Of a stretch of 64,000 bases of DNA, positions 29,043 to 37,474 are shown piece by piece. The first letter of the stretch is position 1, and each line of letters opens with the position of its first letter. The notes beneath the pieces were generated by a model that worked only from the letters and a program-made list of their open reading frames with translations, did not search any database and had not been told where the DNA came from. Source of the DNA: VRUE01 sp963817905 (GTDB lineage: Bacteria > Actinomycetota > Thermoleophilia > Solirubrobacterales > 70-9); contig CAWFPS010000003.1 in the NCBI GenBank assembly GCA_963817905.1, positions 1,116,001 to 1,180,000 of the forward strand, in the 5' to 3' direction. The position numbers and the translations under genes are program-made.

Positions 29043-29555
29043 ATGAGCGAGATCTCAGAGGAGCCGCAGCCCACCGGAGGCGAAGCGAACGAGCCGCAAG
29101 TCGGCGCCGCTATAGCGATGCCCGCGGTCGAGGAGGCGTTCGAGGAAATCGACGTCGATGAGCCCCTGGTCGGGATCATCATGGGCTCCAAGAACGACAA
29201 GCCGAAGATGCAGCCGGCCGGCAAGGCCCTGCACGAGGCGGGCATCCGCTACGAGGTGCGGGTGATGAGCGCCCACCGCGACCCGGAGCTGGTCCGCGAG
29301 TACTGCACCAACGCACGGATGAGGGGCCTGAAGGTGATCATCGCCGGGGCCGGGATGTCGGCGGCGCTGCCCGGTGTCGCCGCGGCGCACAGCGACCTGC
29401 CGGTGGTCGGCGTGCCGATCCTCGGCAAGAGCCTCGGCGGGCTCGACGCATTGCTCTCGGCGGTGCAGATGCCGCCGGGCATCCCGGTCGCCTGCGTGGC
29501 GATCGACGGGGCCAAGAACGCCGGCATTCTGGCCGCGCGGATCATCAATGCGTAA
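29043..29555 (+). CDS. purE: N5-carboxyaminoimidazole ribonucleotide mutase
   Basis: PurE, 170 aa, with an acidic N-terminal extension of about 40 residues before the core starts at VGIIMGSKNDKPKM. Other family blocks are VRVMSAHRDPE (His in SAHR), IAGAGMSAALPGV, PVVGVPILGKSLGGLDALLS and VAIDGAKNAGILAA. The class I enzyme normally works with PurK, which is not in this window. The position between purD and purB supports the assignment. Confidence 0.93.
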   Translation: MSEISEEPQPTGGEANEPQVGAAIAMPAVEEAFEEIDVDEPLVGIIMGSKNDKPKMQPAGKALHEAGIRYEVRVMSAHRDPELVREYCTNARMRGLKVIIAGAGMSAALPGVAAAHSDLPVVGVPILGKSLGGLDALLSAVQMPPGIPVACVAIDGAKNAGILAARIINA

Positions 29556-29572
29556 TACGAACGCATCCGGCG

Positions 29573-29664
29573 GGCGGGTCATGTCGCGGCGGCCCTCCCC
29601 CATGTGCTCGGACGCGCTGCGCGCGCCCTGCGCTATGGGGGACCCCCGCCACCGCGCCACCCGC
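29573..29664. repeat. GCGGGTC palindromic repeat, copy C (purE-purB gap)
   Basis: GGCGGGTCATGTCGCGGCGG at the left and CGCGCCACCCGCC at the right end form imperfect outer arms; CCCTCCCCCAT pairs with ATGGGGGACCC inside. End boxes resemble copies A (16811) and B (37349). It occupies most of the 126-nt gap between purE and purB. Confidence 0.65.
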
Positions 29665-29681
29665 CCAAAAGGAGGCGTTCG

Positions 29682-30968
29682 TTGATTCCCAGATACACGC
29701 GGCCAGAGATTGGGAAAGCTTGGTCGCCGCAGCGCAAGTTCGAGTGCTGGCTCGAGGTCGAGCTGGCGGCGACCGAGGCCTGGGCCGAGGAGGGGGCGGT
29801 GCCGCGCGAGGCGGCCGAGGCGGCGCGGGCGAACGCGGCCTTCACCGTCGAGGCGGTCAACGAGCGCGAGAAGGTGACCGACCACGACGTCGCCGCGTTT
29901 GTCGATGTCGTCGCCGCGTCGGTCGGCGAGCATGGGCGCTGGGTCCACTATGGGCTGACATCGTCCGATGTGCTCGACACCGCCCTGGCGCTGCAACTGC
30001 GCGAGGCGGGCGAGGTGGTGCTGGCGAGCGCCCGCGGCTACCGCGACGCCCTGCTCGAGCGGGCGCTGGAGCATCGCGAGACCCTCTGCGTCGGCCGCAC
30101 CCACGGCGTCCACGCCGAGCCGACCAGCTTCGGCCTGCGCCTGGCCGGCTTCGCCTTCGAGGCCGACCGCAACCTGGACCGGCTCACCGACGCTTTCGCG
30201 CAGCTGCGCTTCGGCAAGCTCTCCGGCGCCGTCGGCACCTACGCCTCGGTGCCCCCCGCGGTCGAGGCGCGGGTGATGGAGCGACTCGGGCTCGGGCGCG
30301 AGGACATCGCCACGCAGGTGATCCCGCGCGACCGCCACGCCGTCCTGCTCAGCCAGATCGCGGTCGCCGGCGCCGGCCTGGAGCGCTTCGCCACCGAGGT
30401 CCGCAACCTGCAGCGCACGGAGGTGCGCGAGGTCGAAGAGCCGTTCGCCTCCGGGCAGCAGAAGGGCTCCTCGGCGATGCCGCACAAGCGCAACCCGATC
30501 CGCACCGAGCGGATCACCGGCCTCGCCCGCGTCCTGCGCGGCTACGCCCAGACCGGGCTCGAGAACGTCGCCCTCTGGCACGAGCGCGACATCTCCCACT
30601 CCGGCGCCGAGCGGGTGATCCTCCCCGACGCGACGATCGGACTCGACTACATGCAGGACCTGGCAACCAAGGTCGCCTCCGGCATGAACGTCCGCAGCGA
30701 CCGCATGCGCGAGAACCTCAACCTCACCCACGGCGCCCTCTTCAGCCAGCGCGCCCTCACCGCCCTGGTCGAGTCCGGCCTCACCCGCGACGAGGCCTAC
30801 CGGGTGGTCCAAGAGAACGCCCAGCAGGCCTGGGACACCGGCACCGAGTTCCGCGACCTGCTCGGCAAAGCCGCCCCGGACCTGGACCTCGACGCCGTCT
30901 TCGACTACGACGCCTACCTAACCCACATCCCCGAGATCTTCGAGCGGCTGGAAGCGCTGCGGAGTTAA
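29682..30968 (+). CDS. purB: Adenylosuccinate lyase
   Basis: Catalyses two fumarate-releasing steps, SAICAR to AICAR and adenylosuccinate to AMP. The protein is 428 aa from TTG 29682, which has a strong AAGGAGG about 8 nt upstream. Fumarase-superfamily motifs are HYGLTSSDVLDTA, GRTHGVHAEPTSFG and the signature GSSAMPHKRNPIRTER. A longer ORF to 29604 includes the palindromic repeat and no homologous sequence. The stop overlaps the degraded antitoxin ORF on the other strand. Confidence 0.95.
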   Translation: MIPRYTRPEIGKAWSPQRKFECWLEVELAATEAWAEEGAVPREAAEAARANAAFTVEAVNEREKVTDHDVAAFVDVVAASVGEHGRWVHYGLTSSDVLDTALALQLREAGEVVLASARGYRDALLERALEHRETLCVGRTHGVHAEPTSFGLRLAGFAFEADRNLDRLTDAFAQLRFGKLSGAVGTYASVPPAVEARVMERLGLGREDIATQVIPRDRHAVLLSQIAVAGAGLERFATEVRNLQRTEVREVEEPFASGQQKGSSAMPHKRNPIRTERITGLARVLRGYAQTGLENVALWHERDISHSGAERVILPDATIGLDYMQDLATKVASGMNVRSDRMRENLNLTHGALFSQRALTALVESGLTRDEAYRVVQENAQQAWDTGTEFRDLLGKAAPDLDLDAVFDYDAYLTHIPEIFERLEALRS

Positions 30969-31096
30969 CGCTCGTAGGGGATCAAATCCGCGACGGGCTT
31001 CCCATCGACTGTGATCACAAAGCTCTCGCCCGCTGCGACTCAGGCGAGTAGAGCTTCTGTTTGATCCCGCAATTCTTTGTCTGTCACTTGATTCAT
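30965..31096 (-). pseudogene. Phd/YefM-type antitoxin fragment with in-frame TGA
   Basis: From ATG 31096 the frame reads MNQVTDKELRDQTEALLA, then a TGA, then VAAGESFVITVDGKPVADLIPYER to TAA. Read through, this is the N-terminal half of a Phd-family antitoxin; the TGA replaces what is normally an Arg codon (CGA), a single-base change. There is no toxin gene beside it and the usual C-terminal toxin-binding segment is missing. It is probably a decayed toxin-antitoxin remnant, or less likely a sequence error. Its end overlaps the purB stop. Confidence 0.6.
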
Positions 31097-31193
31097 TTCA
31101 GCAAGCCTAACCCCTTTCGTATTGGCAGGCGGAACTGCGCGGCCGGAGTACGATGGCGCGTCTCTCATACCGTTGTCGTACCGAAAGGAACAC

Positions 31194-31430
31194 GTGAAGA
31201 AGGCTCTTGCAACCCTCGCCATTGTCGCCCTGGGAATACTTGGTGCGGCAGGGCCAGCGGCGGGTTCGTCGCAGCCGGTCGCCAACATCAGCTGCGTCAA
31301 CGCCCAGACGCCAGGCGGCACGAGGTGCCTCGCTGCTGGCCAGTTCTGCTCACATAAGCGCGGTTATGCGGCCGCTTACAAGCGGGCCGGATTTCGTTGC
31401 AAGCGGAACGGGCACCTGACTTATCGATGA
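31194..31430 (+). CDS. Small secreted cysteine-containing peptide
   Basis: The protein is 78 aa from GTG 31194, with AAAGGA 7 nt upstream. A signal peptide (KKALATLAIVALGILGAAGPAAG) is followed by a mature part of about 50 residues with four cysteines (ISCVNAQ, TRCLAAGQFC, GFRCKRNG), which could form two disulfides, and a basic C-terminus (CKRNGHLTYR). The GQFC...GFRCKRNGHL pattern recurs in small secreted actinobacterial proteins, but no function is recognised. It could be a surface or antimicrobial-like peptide; this is speculative. Confidence 0.6.
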   Translation: MKKALATLAIVALGILGAAGPAAGSSQPVANISCVNAQTPGGTRCLAAGQFCSHKRGYAAAYKRAGFRCKRNGHLTYR

Positions 31431-31466
31431 GAGTGGGGGGCCGTTCCGCTCGGGTAGTCTGCGGCT

Positions 31467-31763
31467 GTGATCCTCTACACCTGTGGACAGAAGACGAGCG
31501 GGCCGGCCTTTGCGCATCCGTGTGCGAAGGCGGGGAAGGCGCTTAACGCTGCCGGGTACGAGTACGAGATCAGGACCGTTGGCGGTTACCGGATGGTCCC
31601 GACCACCTGGGGCAGTCGGGATGAGGACCGGGCGGAGATCAAGAAGCTGAGCGGCACCAACGAGGTGCCGGTCTTGGTCCTCGACGACGGCGAGGTGATC
31701 TCGGGGTCGGGCACGATCGCCCGCTGGGCACAGACGCATCCGGCGGCACGAAGCAGCAGCTGA
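31467..31763 (+). CDS. Glutaredoxin/GST N-terminal-like thioredoxin-fold protein
   Basis: The protein is 98 aa from GTG 31467. It begins VILYTCGQKTSGPAFAHPCAKAGKAL, where glutaredoxin-like proteins have their cysteine motif near the N-terminus, and contains GTNEVPVLVLDDGEVISGSGTIARW, the cis-proline and glutathione-binding SGS/T block of the GST N-terminal fold. It probably handles thiol redox or adduct formation. It stands alone between the small secreted peptide and the convergent restriction-modification gene. Confidence 0.7.
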   Translation: MILYTCGQKTSGPAFAHPCAKAGKALNAAGYEYEIRTVGGYRMVPTTWGSRDEDRAEIKKLSGTNEVPVLVLDDGEVISGSGTIARWAQTHPAARSSS

Positions 31764-31766
31764 CGC

Positions 31767-34529
31767 TCAGGTCTCCAAGCTCGTTTGCGCGGACGTGTCG
31801 GGCTCGGCGACAACTTCCGGGAACGGCACGTACGGAATCTCTCCACGCGAGATCGCCAAGTTGCGCTCTAGTAGTAGCCGCACGATCTCGTCCTCATCCT
31901 CGGCGGCGCGGCGAGGCCAGCCATACGCGGCGGCCACCGCCCGGTCGAGATCGCGATGGAGGTCGCGCAGCTCTTTGTGCGCGCCATCGTCGAGCTCGTT
32001 GTAGAGCTGGGTGAGGCCGATCGCCCGATCGAGACAGAGATCGTCGCGGCGCTCGATCAAAGCCGCCGACGCAGCGCTCACCGCCTCGACTGCCTCATCG
32101 GTGCGATCGGGCCAGGGGAACGACATAAAGATTGTCGAAGGCGTATAGCGAGGGTCCGTGCGAAACGTTGACATGCGGGCGGCTACCCAGGCTAGGTGTA
32201 CTGCCGAAGATAGGACACCCATCGCGTAGTCATCGTCGAATGCAAAAACGGTCGCCGCATGGCTTGGGCAGGTCCACGGCATCTGCCATGTAAAAAGAGT
32301 TCGCTTCCCCGTTTGAGGTGCGGCGATGAAGCGCGAGAGAGAGCCGGTCGCACTTCTCATACCCGGAACCGGCTCAGCAAACAGCCACCAGCGTTCGCGA
32401 TAGAGCTTTCGCTTGACCTTGTCACGATGAGGCTTAGCCCGAATCCGGAGAATGGAAACTGCCTCAGGGAAGGCGGCCTCCGCCTCCTCCAGGGAGAGGG
32501 GAAAAAGATCGACCACCCAGCGCGTCGGCTGCGACCCAGGGGAATTGAGGAGATCCCTTGCATCAAGATATGGACGAATAACGCGGCGCCAGTCCTCGCC
32601 TTTATCCAAAAGCTCTTTGGCCTCATCGGCCTCCAATATGAACCCCTCACCGTTGACCAGGCAGCCATAGAAGGCGTGCTTTCCGTTGGCAGACAGGTCC
32701 CCCGCCCGATCAACGCTCTTTGAGAGGGGGCCCAGCGATGGTGAGATTGGCTCGCTCAACAGCTCACCATTGAGTTCGTATGCCGTTGGAACCTCCGACG
32801 GCTCCCGCACCCAATTCACCAACGACACCTCCACCGTCGCCTCCCCCGGCCAATCCTGAGACGAAACGGCATCGGTGATAATGCCGCCGTTTGCAACGAT
32901 GTATTGCAGCGACTCCTCGCGGCCGCGGTTTTGTGACACTGAGTTCGTTCCGACCAATCCCGCGCGCTGGCCGGGGCGCAGATGATCGTGCGCCTTGCGG
33001 AACCAGTAGACGCAGTAGTCCTTGACGCCTATCCCAAAGGTCTTTTTCAGGTAGTCGATCTCCTCGTCGCCGATGGTCGAGCGGAGCATGCGATCACCGA
33101 CGAACGGTGGATTCGAGACGATCGCCTCGCAACTGGGCCACTCGACCTTGAGCGCGTCGGCAACCTGGATCCCCGGCAGGTCCGCCAGCGGCAGGTAGTT
33201 CTCATCGGTGATTCGAAGGTCATCCAACGCGACCTTGTGCCCGATCCACAGCACCACCCGGGCGAGGTGGGCGGCAAACGCATCCTTCTCGATACCGAGC
33301 ATGTTCTTCAGTCCCACGCGCGGCAGCTCGGAGGGAAGCTTGACCCCGTCGGCTCGATGTAGATCGACAACCCGGGAAAGCAGCTCACGTTCGAGATGGC
33401 GGAGCTCCCGGTAGGCGATGTAGAGGAAATTTCCACACCCACAGGCCGGGTCGAGGACGCGGAAGTTCGAGAGCTCGGTCAGCAGGTCGAGTGCTCCCTT
33501 GCGATCCGCAGCGGCCTCGATACGCTCACGCCACGGTCGCACGATCGTGGGCTGAACGAGCTTCTGGATCTCGGCAGCGGGTGTGTAGTGGGCGCCCTGC
33601 GCTCGCCGCCTCTCGGTCGCGATGGTGCCGGTGAAGAGGCCACCGAACACCGCTGGCTCGACACCCGACCAATCGGCGTGTGCCGCCGTCAGCAGCAGTT
33701 TCCGCTCATCTGGCTCAAGTTCCACCCGAGCCGGTCGCTCGAAGAGACCGCCGTTGACGAACGGAACTCCCTTGAACATCCCGGCCGTGGGGCGTTCGTC
33801 TTCTCGAGCGAGCCAATCGAACAGCTCGCCGAGAACATCGTAGGTGGAAAGCGTCTGGTCTCTGGCCAATCGTTTTGCCGCTTCCGCGAAGACCGACTCC
33901 TCGAAAACCCCCAGGTCCTCGGCGAAGCAGCACCAGGTGCACTGCAGCGTGAAATCGCGAACGGTCTCGCGTGTTATCCCGCGGTCGACCAGTGACAGGT
34001 ACAAGCCCGTCACCGCATCGACGGCGGTCCTGGCCAGATCGACCGTGTTCAGGTCGAACTGGGCAGGCCGCTCGCGCAGGAAATCGAGCACCTCAAGTCT
34101 CTCCGGTAGATCATCGAGACCAAGGTCAGCACGTGGCGACTCACCGAATGCGCCCGGTTCGTAAACAATCATGCGCTGAAATGAGCACAAAAGCAGGAAC
34201 TTGGGGCGCGGCACGGCTTTCGCTGGATCAGCAGACTGTTCCCAATAGCGTTTGGCCTGCGGAAGATGGGTCTGGAGCTTGTCGGTCTGAGCGGCCGACT
34301 TCATCTCGACCAGCAGCTGCTCCGGCCAGAGCAAGTCTGCCCGGCTGCCGTCCGCATAAGTGTGCTCGAAGACGTGCGGCGATGAGTGCCACTCGACCCC
34401 GTAACACTCGAGCAGCTCGATCAAGAACTGCTGGGCCTCTTTGCGCTCGTCGCCGGCGCGCGTCGACCATCGCGCCACGAAATTCGTCAGTCGGTCGCGG
34501 ACTTCCCCGCGCGTCAGCTCCTCGCTCAT
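31767..34529 (-). CDS. MmeI-like (type IIL) single-chain restriction-modification enzyme
   Basis: The protein is 920 aa from ATG 34529. An N-terminal PD-(D/E)xK nuclease motif is visible: Asp65, then Glu75-x-Lys77 (LLVEMKSAA). A helical connector leads to the N6-adenine methyltransferase: VLDPACGCGNFLY (358-370) and SNPPF (472-476). The C-terminal about 350 residues, including APQTGKRTLFTW and TIFMSFPWP, resemble the target-recognition region of MmeI-type enzymes. Such proteins cut unmodified DNA and methylate host sites in one polypeptide. The start overlaps by four bases the stop of a small upstream gene; the 21 codons further upstream in frame are rejected for that reason. Confidence 0.85.
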   Translation of the reverse strand: MSEELTRGEVRDRLTNFVARWSTRAGDERKEAQQFLIELLECYGVEWHSSPHVFEHTYADGSRADLLWPEQLLVEMKSAAQTDKLQTHLPQAKRYWEQSADPAKAVPRPKFLLLCSFQRMIVYEPGAFGESPRADLGLDDLPERLEVLDFLRERPAQFDLNTVDLARTAVDAVTGLYLSLVDRGITRETVRDFTLQCTWCCFAEDLGVFEESVFAEAAKRLARDQTLSTYDVLGELFDWLAREDERPTAGMFKGVPFVNGGLFERPARVELEPDERKLLLTAAHADWSGVEPAVFGGLFTGTIATERRRAQGAHYTPAAEIQKLVQPTIVRPWRERIEAAADRKGALDLLTELSNFRVLDPACGCGNFLYIAYRELRHLERELLSRVVDLHRADGVKLPSELPRVGLKNMLGIEKDAFAAHLARVVLWIGHKVALDDLRITDENYLPLADLPGIQVADALKVEWPSCEAIVSNPPFVGDRMLRSTIGDEEIDYLKKTFGIGVKDYCVYWFRKAHDHLRPGQRAGLVGTNSVSQNRGREESLQYIVANGGIITDAVSSQDWPGEATVEVSLVNWVREPSEVPTAYELNGELLSEPISPSLGPLSKSVDRAGDLSANGKHAFYGCLVNGEGFILEADEAKELLDKGEDWRRVIRPYLDARDLLNSPGSQPTRWVVDLFPLSLEEAEAAFPEAVSILRIRAKPHRDKVKRKLYRERWWLFAEPVPGMRSATGSLSRFIAAPQTGKRTLFTWQMPWTCPSHAATVFAFDDDYAMGVLSSAVHLAWVAARMSTFRTDPRYTPSTIFMSFPWPDRTDEAVEAVSAASAALIERRDDLCLDRAIGLTQLYNELDDGAHKELRDLHRDLDRAVAAAYGWPRRAAEDEDEIVRLLLERNLAISRGEIPYVPFPEVVAEPDTSAQTSLET

Positions 34530-34717
34530 GTGGCGAGTGATTCTGAGAGCGCGCGCAGACGGCTCGCCGCCTCCTCGATTGCCTCCTGACAATTCAGGTC
34601 TGGACTCGCACCGGCCGCAATCATCTGGTCAGACAGCAAGCGGAGGTCCTGCTCCGCCTCAGCGGCTCGCTGGGCGGCCCGGAAGATCTCTTCTCTGGCT
34701 CGATCCGAAGCGGTCAA
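34526..34717 (-). CDS. Small helical protein coupled to the MmeI-like gene
   Basis: The protein is 63 aa, predicted as two helices (DRAREEIFRAAQRAAEAEQDLRLLSDQM and CQEAIEEAASRLRALSESL). No known family is recognised. Its ATG overlaps the stop of the preceding gene (34714-34717) and its stop overlaps the ATG of the MmeI-like gene, so all three are tightly coupled. It could be an accessory or control subunit of the restriction-modification system. No DNA-binding motif is seen. Confidence 0.6.
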   Translation of the reverse strand: MTASDRAREEIFRAAQRAAEAEQDLRLLSDQMIAAGASPDLNCQEAIEEAASRLRALSESLAT

Positions 34718-34986
34718 ACCAGGCGCCCCTGAGGGCTCATCCCCAAGGCCCGCTGCCGCACCATGGCGTGGATCTCCCGCAGCTCCCGTCCGATGTCCCG
34801 TGGCATCTCTCCGGCCGCGGTTGCAACGTCAGCGGCACCGATCGCGCCTTCGATATTGAACATGACTTCCTCGGCAAGACGCGCCGCCCGCTCGGTGAAA
34901 GCCCGCCCGCCATCCGCTGGGCGATATACCGAAATGCGATCTGGATCTGGATCGGGGAATCCAGAATGTCGGGTGCTGTCGGTCAC
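34714..34986 (-). CDS. Small protein, first gene of the restriction-modification operon
   Basis: The protein is 90 aa from GTG 34986 (the longer ORF to 35073 adds an improbable Cys/Arg-rich leader). It contains DPDRISVYRPADGGRAFTERAARLAEEV and a second helical part (GELR-type: MPRDIGRELREIHAMVRQRAL). No family is recognised. Its 3' end overlaps the following 63-aa gene by four bases (ATGA). A role with the MmeI-like enzyme is inferred from gene order only. The 95 nt upstream, to the adenylate cyclase stop, must hold the promoter; no clear boxes were seen. Confidence 0.55.
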   Translation of the reverse strand: MTDSTRHSGFPDPDPDRISVYRPADGGRAFTERAARLAEEVMFNIEGAIGAADVATAAGEMPRDIGRELREIHAMVRQRALGMSPQGRLV

Positions 34987-35081
34987 GGGCCTTGAGACAA
35001 CCAGACTGCGGGGACAGCATCGGCGCTGCCTCCCGCAAGAACCTGCTTGGTCCGCAAAAAACCTCCCGGGCACTGCGATGG

Positions 35082-35942
35082 TCAGACGGCGACCGAGCTG
35101 CGGTAGGCGACGACCGGCTCGGCCTTGCCCTTGAGCGTCACCTCGATTCGCTCGCCGGGCGGTTCGGTGAGGCGCTCGGCGAGGCGGCCCGAGGCGACGA
35201 TCTCACCGCCCTTCGCCTGGCCCTGCAGCCGTGCCGCCACGTTGACCACGTCGCCGACCGCGGTGAAGTCATAGAGCGAGCGTTTGCCGACGTTGCCGAC
35301 GAAGGCCTCGCCGTAGTCGAGCCCGATGCCGACCTCGACGAACGGGCCCTCGGCGCTGCCGTAGCCGATCCGGCCGAGCAGCTCCCGCGCCTGGCTCAGC
35401 ATCGTCGCAGCGGGATCGTCCAGCTCCCCGTACATCGGCAGGTAGAGCGCCATCACCTCGTCGCCGATCAGCTTGTCGATGATCGCCTCGGGGAAGAGCG
35501 TGTCCTCGGCGCAGGAGTAGAAGCGGCGCAGGAGGACGCTGACCGCCTCCGGGTCCGATCGCTCGGAGAGCTGGGTGAAACCGCGCAGGTCGGCGAAGAG
35601 CACCCCGGTCTCGGTCGTCATCCCGCCGGGCGGCGAGGACTCGACGCAGGTCGCGCAGAGGGTGGGGTTCTTGCGCGATGGCCGGTAGCCGAGCGGGCGA
35701 ACCAGGCGACTGCCGAAACCGGCGAATGGCGCGCCGCAGATACCGCAGCGCGGGCTCCTCGGCAGCGAGCGCAGCAGGCCGGTCCACAGTCGGCCGGTGC
35801 GACCGGACATCAGCTTGAAGTAAGCGGCCCAATCCTCGGAAGTGAGCGGCTCGTCGCCGTGCTTGCGCGCGGCCTTGCGCATGCGACGAAGGACGGATCG
35901 CTGCCATAGCGTCAGCCGCTCACGCTGGTCGCCTTCGGCCAT
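35082..35942 (-). CDS. Class III adenylate/guanylate cyclase with N-terminal zinc-ribbon
   Basis: The protein is 286 aa. After a basic start, a CxxC pair (RCGICGAPF, about residue 66) and a second pair (LCATCVES, about 95) suggest a zinc ribbon. The cyclase homology domain runs from about 108 to 270: VLFADLRGFTQLSE (metal-binding Asp), IDKLIGDEVMALY (second Asp, Lys) and DFTAVGDVVNVAARLQ. It should make cAMP or cGMP; specificity cannot be fixed. Soluble, stand-alone, next to a convergently placed defence operon. Confidence 0.85.
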   Translation of the reverse strand: MAEGDQRERLTLWQRSVLRRMRKAARKHGDEPLTSEDWAAYFKLMSGRTGRLWTGLLRSLPRSPRCGICGAPFAGFGSRLVRPLGYRPSRKNPTLCATCVESSPPGGMTTETGVLFADLRGFTQLSERSDPEAVSVLLRRFYSCAEDTLFPEAIIDKLIGDEVMALYLPMYGELDDPAATMLSQARELLGRIGYGSAEGPFVEVGIGLDYGEAFVGNVGKRSLYDFTAVGDVVNVAARLQGQAKGGEIVASGRLAERLTEPPGERIEVTLKGKAEPVVAYRSSVAV

Positions 35943-35991
35943 GCCCCAATCGTAGGGCCCGCCTCAAGGGGCGTGGGAAGTCTGGCCGGCG

Positions 35992-37320
35992 CTAGGCCGG
36001 AACGAGGTCGCGCTCGCGCGCCGGGTGGCGGGCGGTGAGGACGACGGGGGTGCCGGCGCGGGGGGAGAGGGTGATGTTGCGGCGGCCGATCTTCTCCGGG
36101 GCGGGGCTGGCCTTGTGCAGCTCGCAGCGGGCGAGGATCTCACGCAGGGCGATCCGCATCTCGAACTCGGCGAAGGAGGCGCCGATGCAGCGGCGGATGC
36201 CGCCGCCGAAGGGGATCCAGGCGTAGGTGTCCGGCGGATCGTTGAGAAAGCGCTCGGGGCGGAAGGCGAACGGCTCGGGGTAGGAGTCGGCGCGGGTGTG
36301 GGTGAGCCAGATCGCCGGGGTGACGTCGGTGCCGGCCGGCAGGTGCAGGTCGTCGCTCTCGAGATCGACGCTGAGGCGGCGACCGGCCAGCGGCACCACC
36401 GGGCGCAGGCGCAGCGACTCGCTGATCGTCGCCCGCATGTACTCGTCCTCTTCGGTCTCGAGCGAGTCGCGCAGGCGCTGCAGCGGGCCGGCGTGGCGGA
36501 GCAGCAGGTCGAAGGTCCAAGCCAGCGCAGTCGCCGTGGTCTCGTGGCCGGCCAGCAGCAGCGTCATCAGCTGGTCGCGCAGGTCGATGTCGCTCATGCC
36601 CGAGCCATCTTCGAATTCCGCCTGCATCAGCAACGAGAGGATGTCCTCACGCTCACCGTAGTCAGCGCGGTCGCGGTGCTCGGCGATCTCGGCGTAGAGC
36701 AGCTCGTCGGCCAGCTTCAGCTGCTTTTCGAACTTGGCCCAGGGGCCGCGGCCGCCGAAGCGGCGCGAGGCGAGGCCGCTCAGCTGGGCGACCGGCGAGG
36801 CGGTCTCCTCCAACACCCGGGTGAGGACCGTGCGCAGCTGCTCGAGCCGCGGTCCGTCGGCGACGCCGAAGACGACGCGCAGGATCACCTCGAGCGTGAT
36901 CGCCTGCATACGGGGGTGGATCGCGAACTCCTCGCCGAGCGGCCAGGAGTCGATCTCGCGGTTGACGATCTCCTCGACCAGCGGCTCGTAGGAGCGCATC
37001 CGCTCGCCGTGGAACGGCGGCAGCATCACCTTGCGGTGGGCGAGGTGGTCGGCACCCTTGGTGACCAGCAGCGAACGGGCGCCGACGATCGGGGTGAGGA
37101 TGATGTCGCGCCCCGGCGGCAAGCCGTGCGAGCGCTCCATATAGAGAGCCTTGATCGCGGCCGGGTCGGAGATCATCACCATCGGCCGCTCGAAGGTCAT
37201 GAATTTGACGCTGAAGTTGTCGCCGTACTTTTCCCGGCACTCCTGCATGAAGGGGAGTGGCCTGAAGCTCCAGCGCAGCGTCTGTACCAGGGGCGAACTC
37301 TTCGGTTCGGGCGGAAGCAT
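35992..37320 (-). CDS. Cytochrome P450
   Basis: The protein is 442 aa from ATG 37320. P450 landmarks in order: I-helix LLLAGHETTATALAW (Ala-Gly-x-Glu-Thr-Thr), ExxR as SESLRLRP, PERFLND and the haem-binding loop FGGGIRRCIGASFAEFE with the cysteine ligand. There is no membrane anchor, so it is a soluble bacterial P450 needing ferredoxin partners not found nearby. The substrate is unknown. The ORF extends 48 codons upstream through the palindromic repeat at 37349; that part has no P450 sequence and is excluded. Confidence 0.92.
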   Translation of the reverse strand: MLPPEPKSSPLVQTLRWSFRPLPFMQECREKYGDNFSVKFMTFERPMVMISDPAAIKALYMERSHGLPPGRDIILTPIVGARSLLVTKGADHLAHRKVMLPPFHGERMRSYEPLVEEIVNREIDSWPLGEEFAIHPRMQAITLEVILRVVFGVADGPRLEQLRTVLTRVLEETASPVAQLSGLASRRFGGRGPWAKFEKQLKLADELLYAEIAEHRDRADYGEREDILSLLMQAEFEDGSGMSDIDLRDQLMTLLLAGHETTATALAWTFDLLLRHAGPLQRLRDSLETEEDEYMRATISESLRLRPVVPLAGRRLSVDLESDDLHLPAGTDVTPAIWLTHTRADSYPEPFAFRPERFLNDPPDTYAWIPFGGGIRRCIGASFAEFEMRIALREILARCELHKASPAPEKIGRRNITLSPRAGTPVVLTARHPARERDLVPA

Positions 37321-37348
37321 CGGGAGAAGGATCGCAGACGCTTGCGGC

Positions 37349-37430
37349 GCGCGGGTCCTGTCGTGTGGGAGGGGGGCCTGCGGGCAGTCCACGGGCTGTC
37401 CTCGACCCCCCTCCCACACGCCACCCGCGC
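37349..37430. repeat. GCGGGTCCTGTCG palindromic repeat, copy B (P450-purC gap)
   Basis: Outer arms GCGCGGGT (37349-37356) and ACCCGCGC (37423-37430); a strong inner stem GTGTGGGAGGGGGG with its complement before CCACACGCC. It shares the end boxes GCGGGTCCTGTCG and ACGCCACCCGCG and the TGTCCTCGACCCCC block with the copy inside grpE. It lies between divergent genes. Confidence 0.82.
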
Positions 37431-37474
37431 GAGCAACGTCTCCGACCCTCGGGACAGCTAGCATCGGGCTGACC

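Noticed and set aside
34530..34592. N-terminal extension of the MmeI-like enzyme
   Set aside because: It lies within the coupled 63-aa gene; ATG 34529 sits in an ATGA overlap.
37321..37464. N-terminal extension of the P450
   Set aside because: It runs through the palindromic repeat and has no P450-like sequence.
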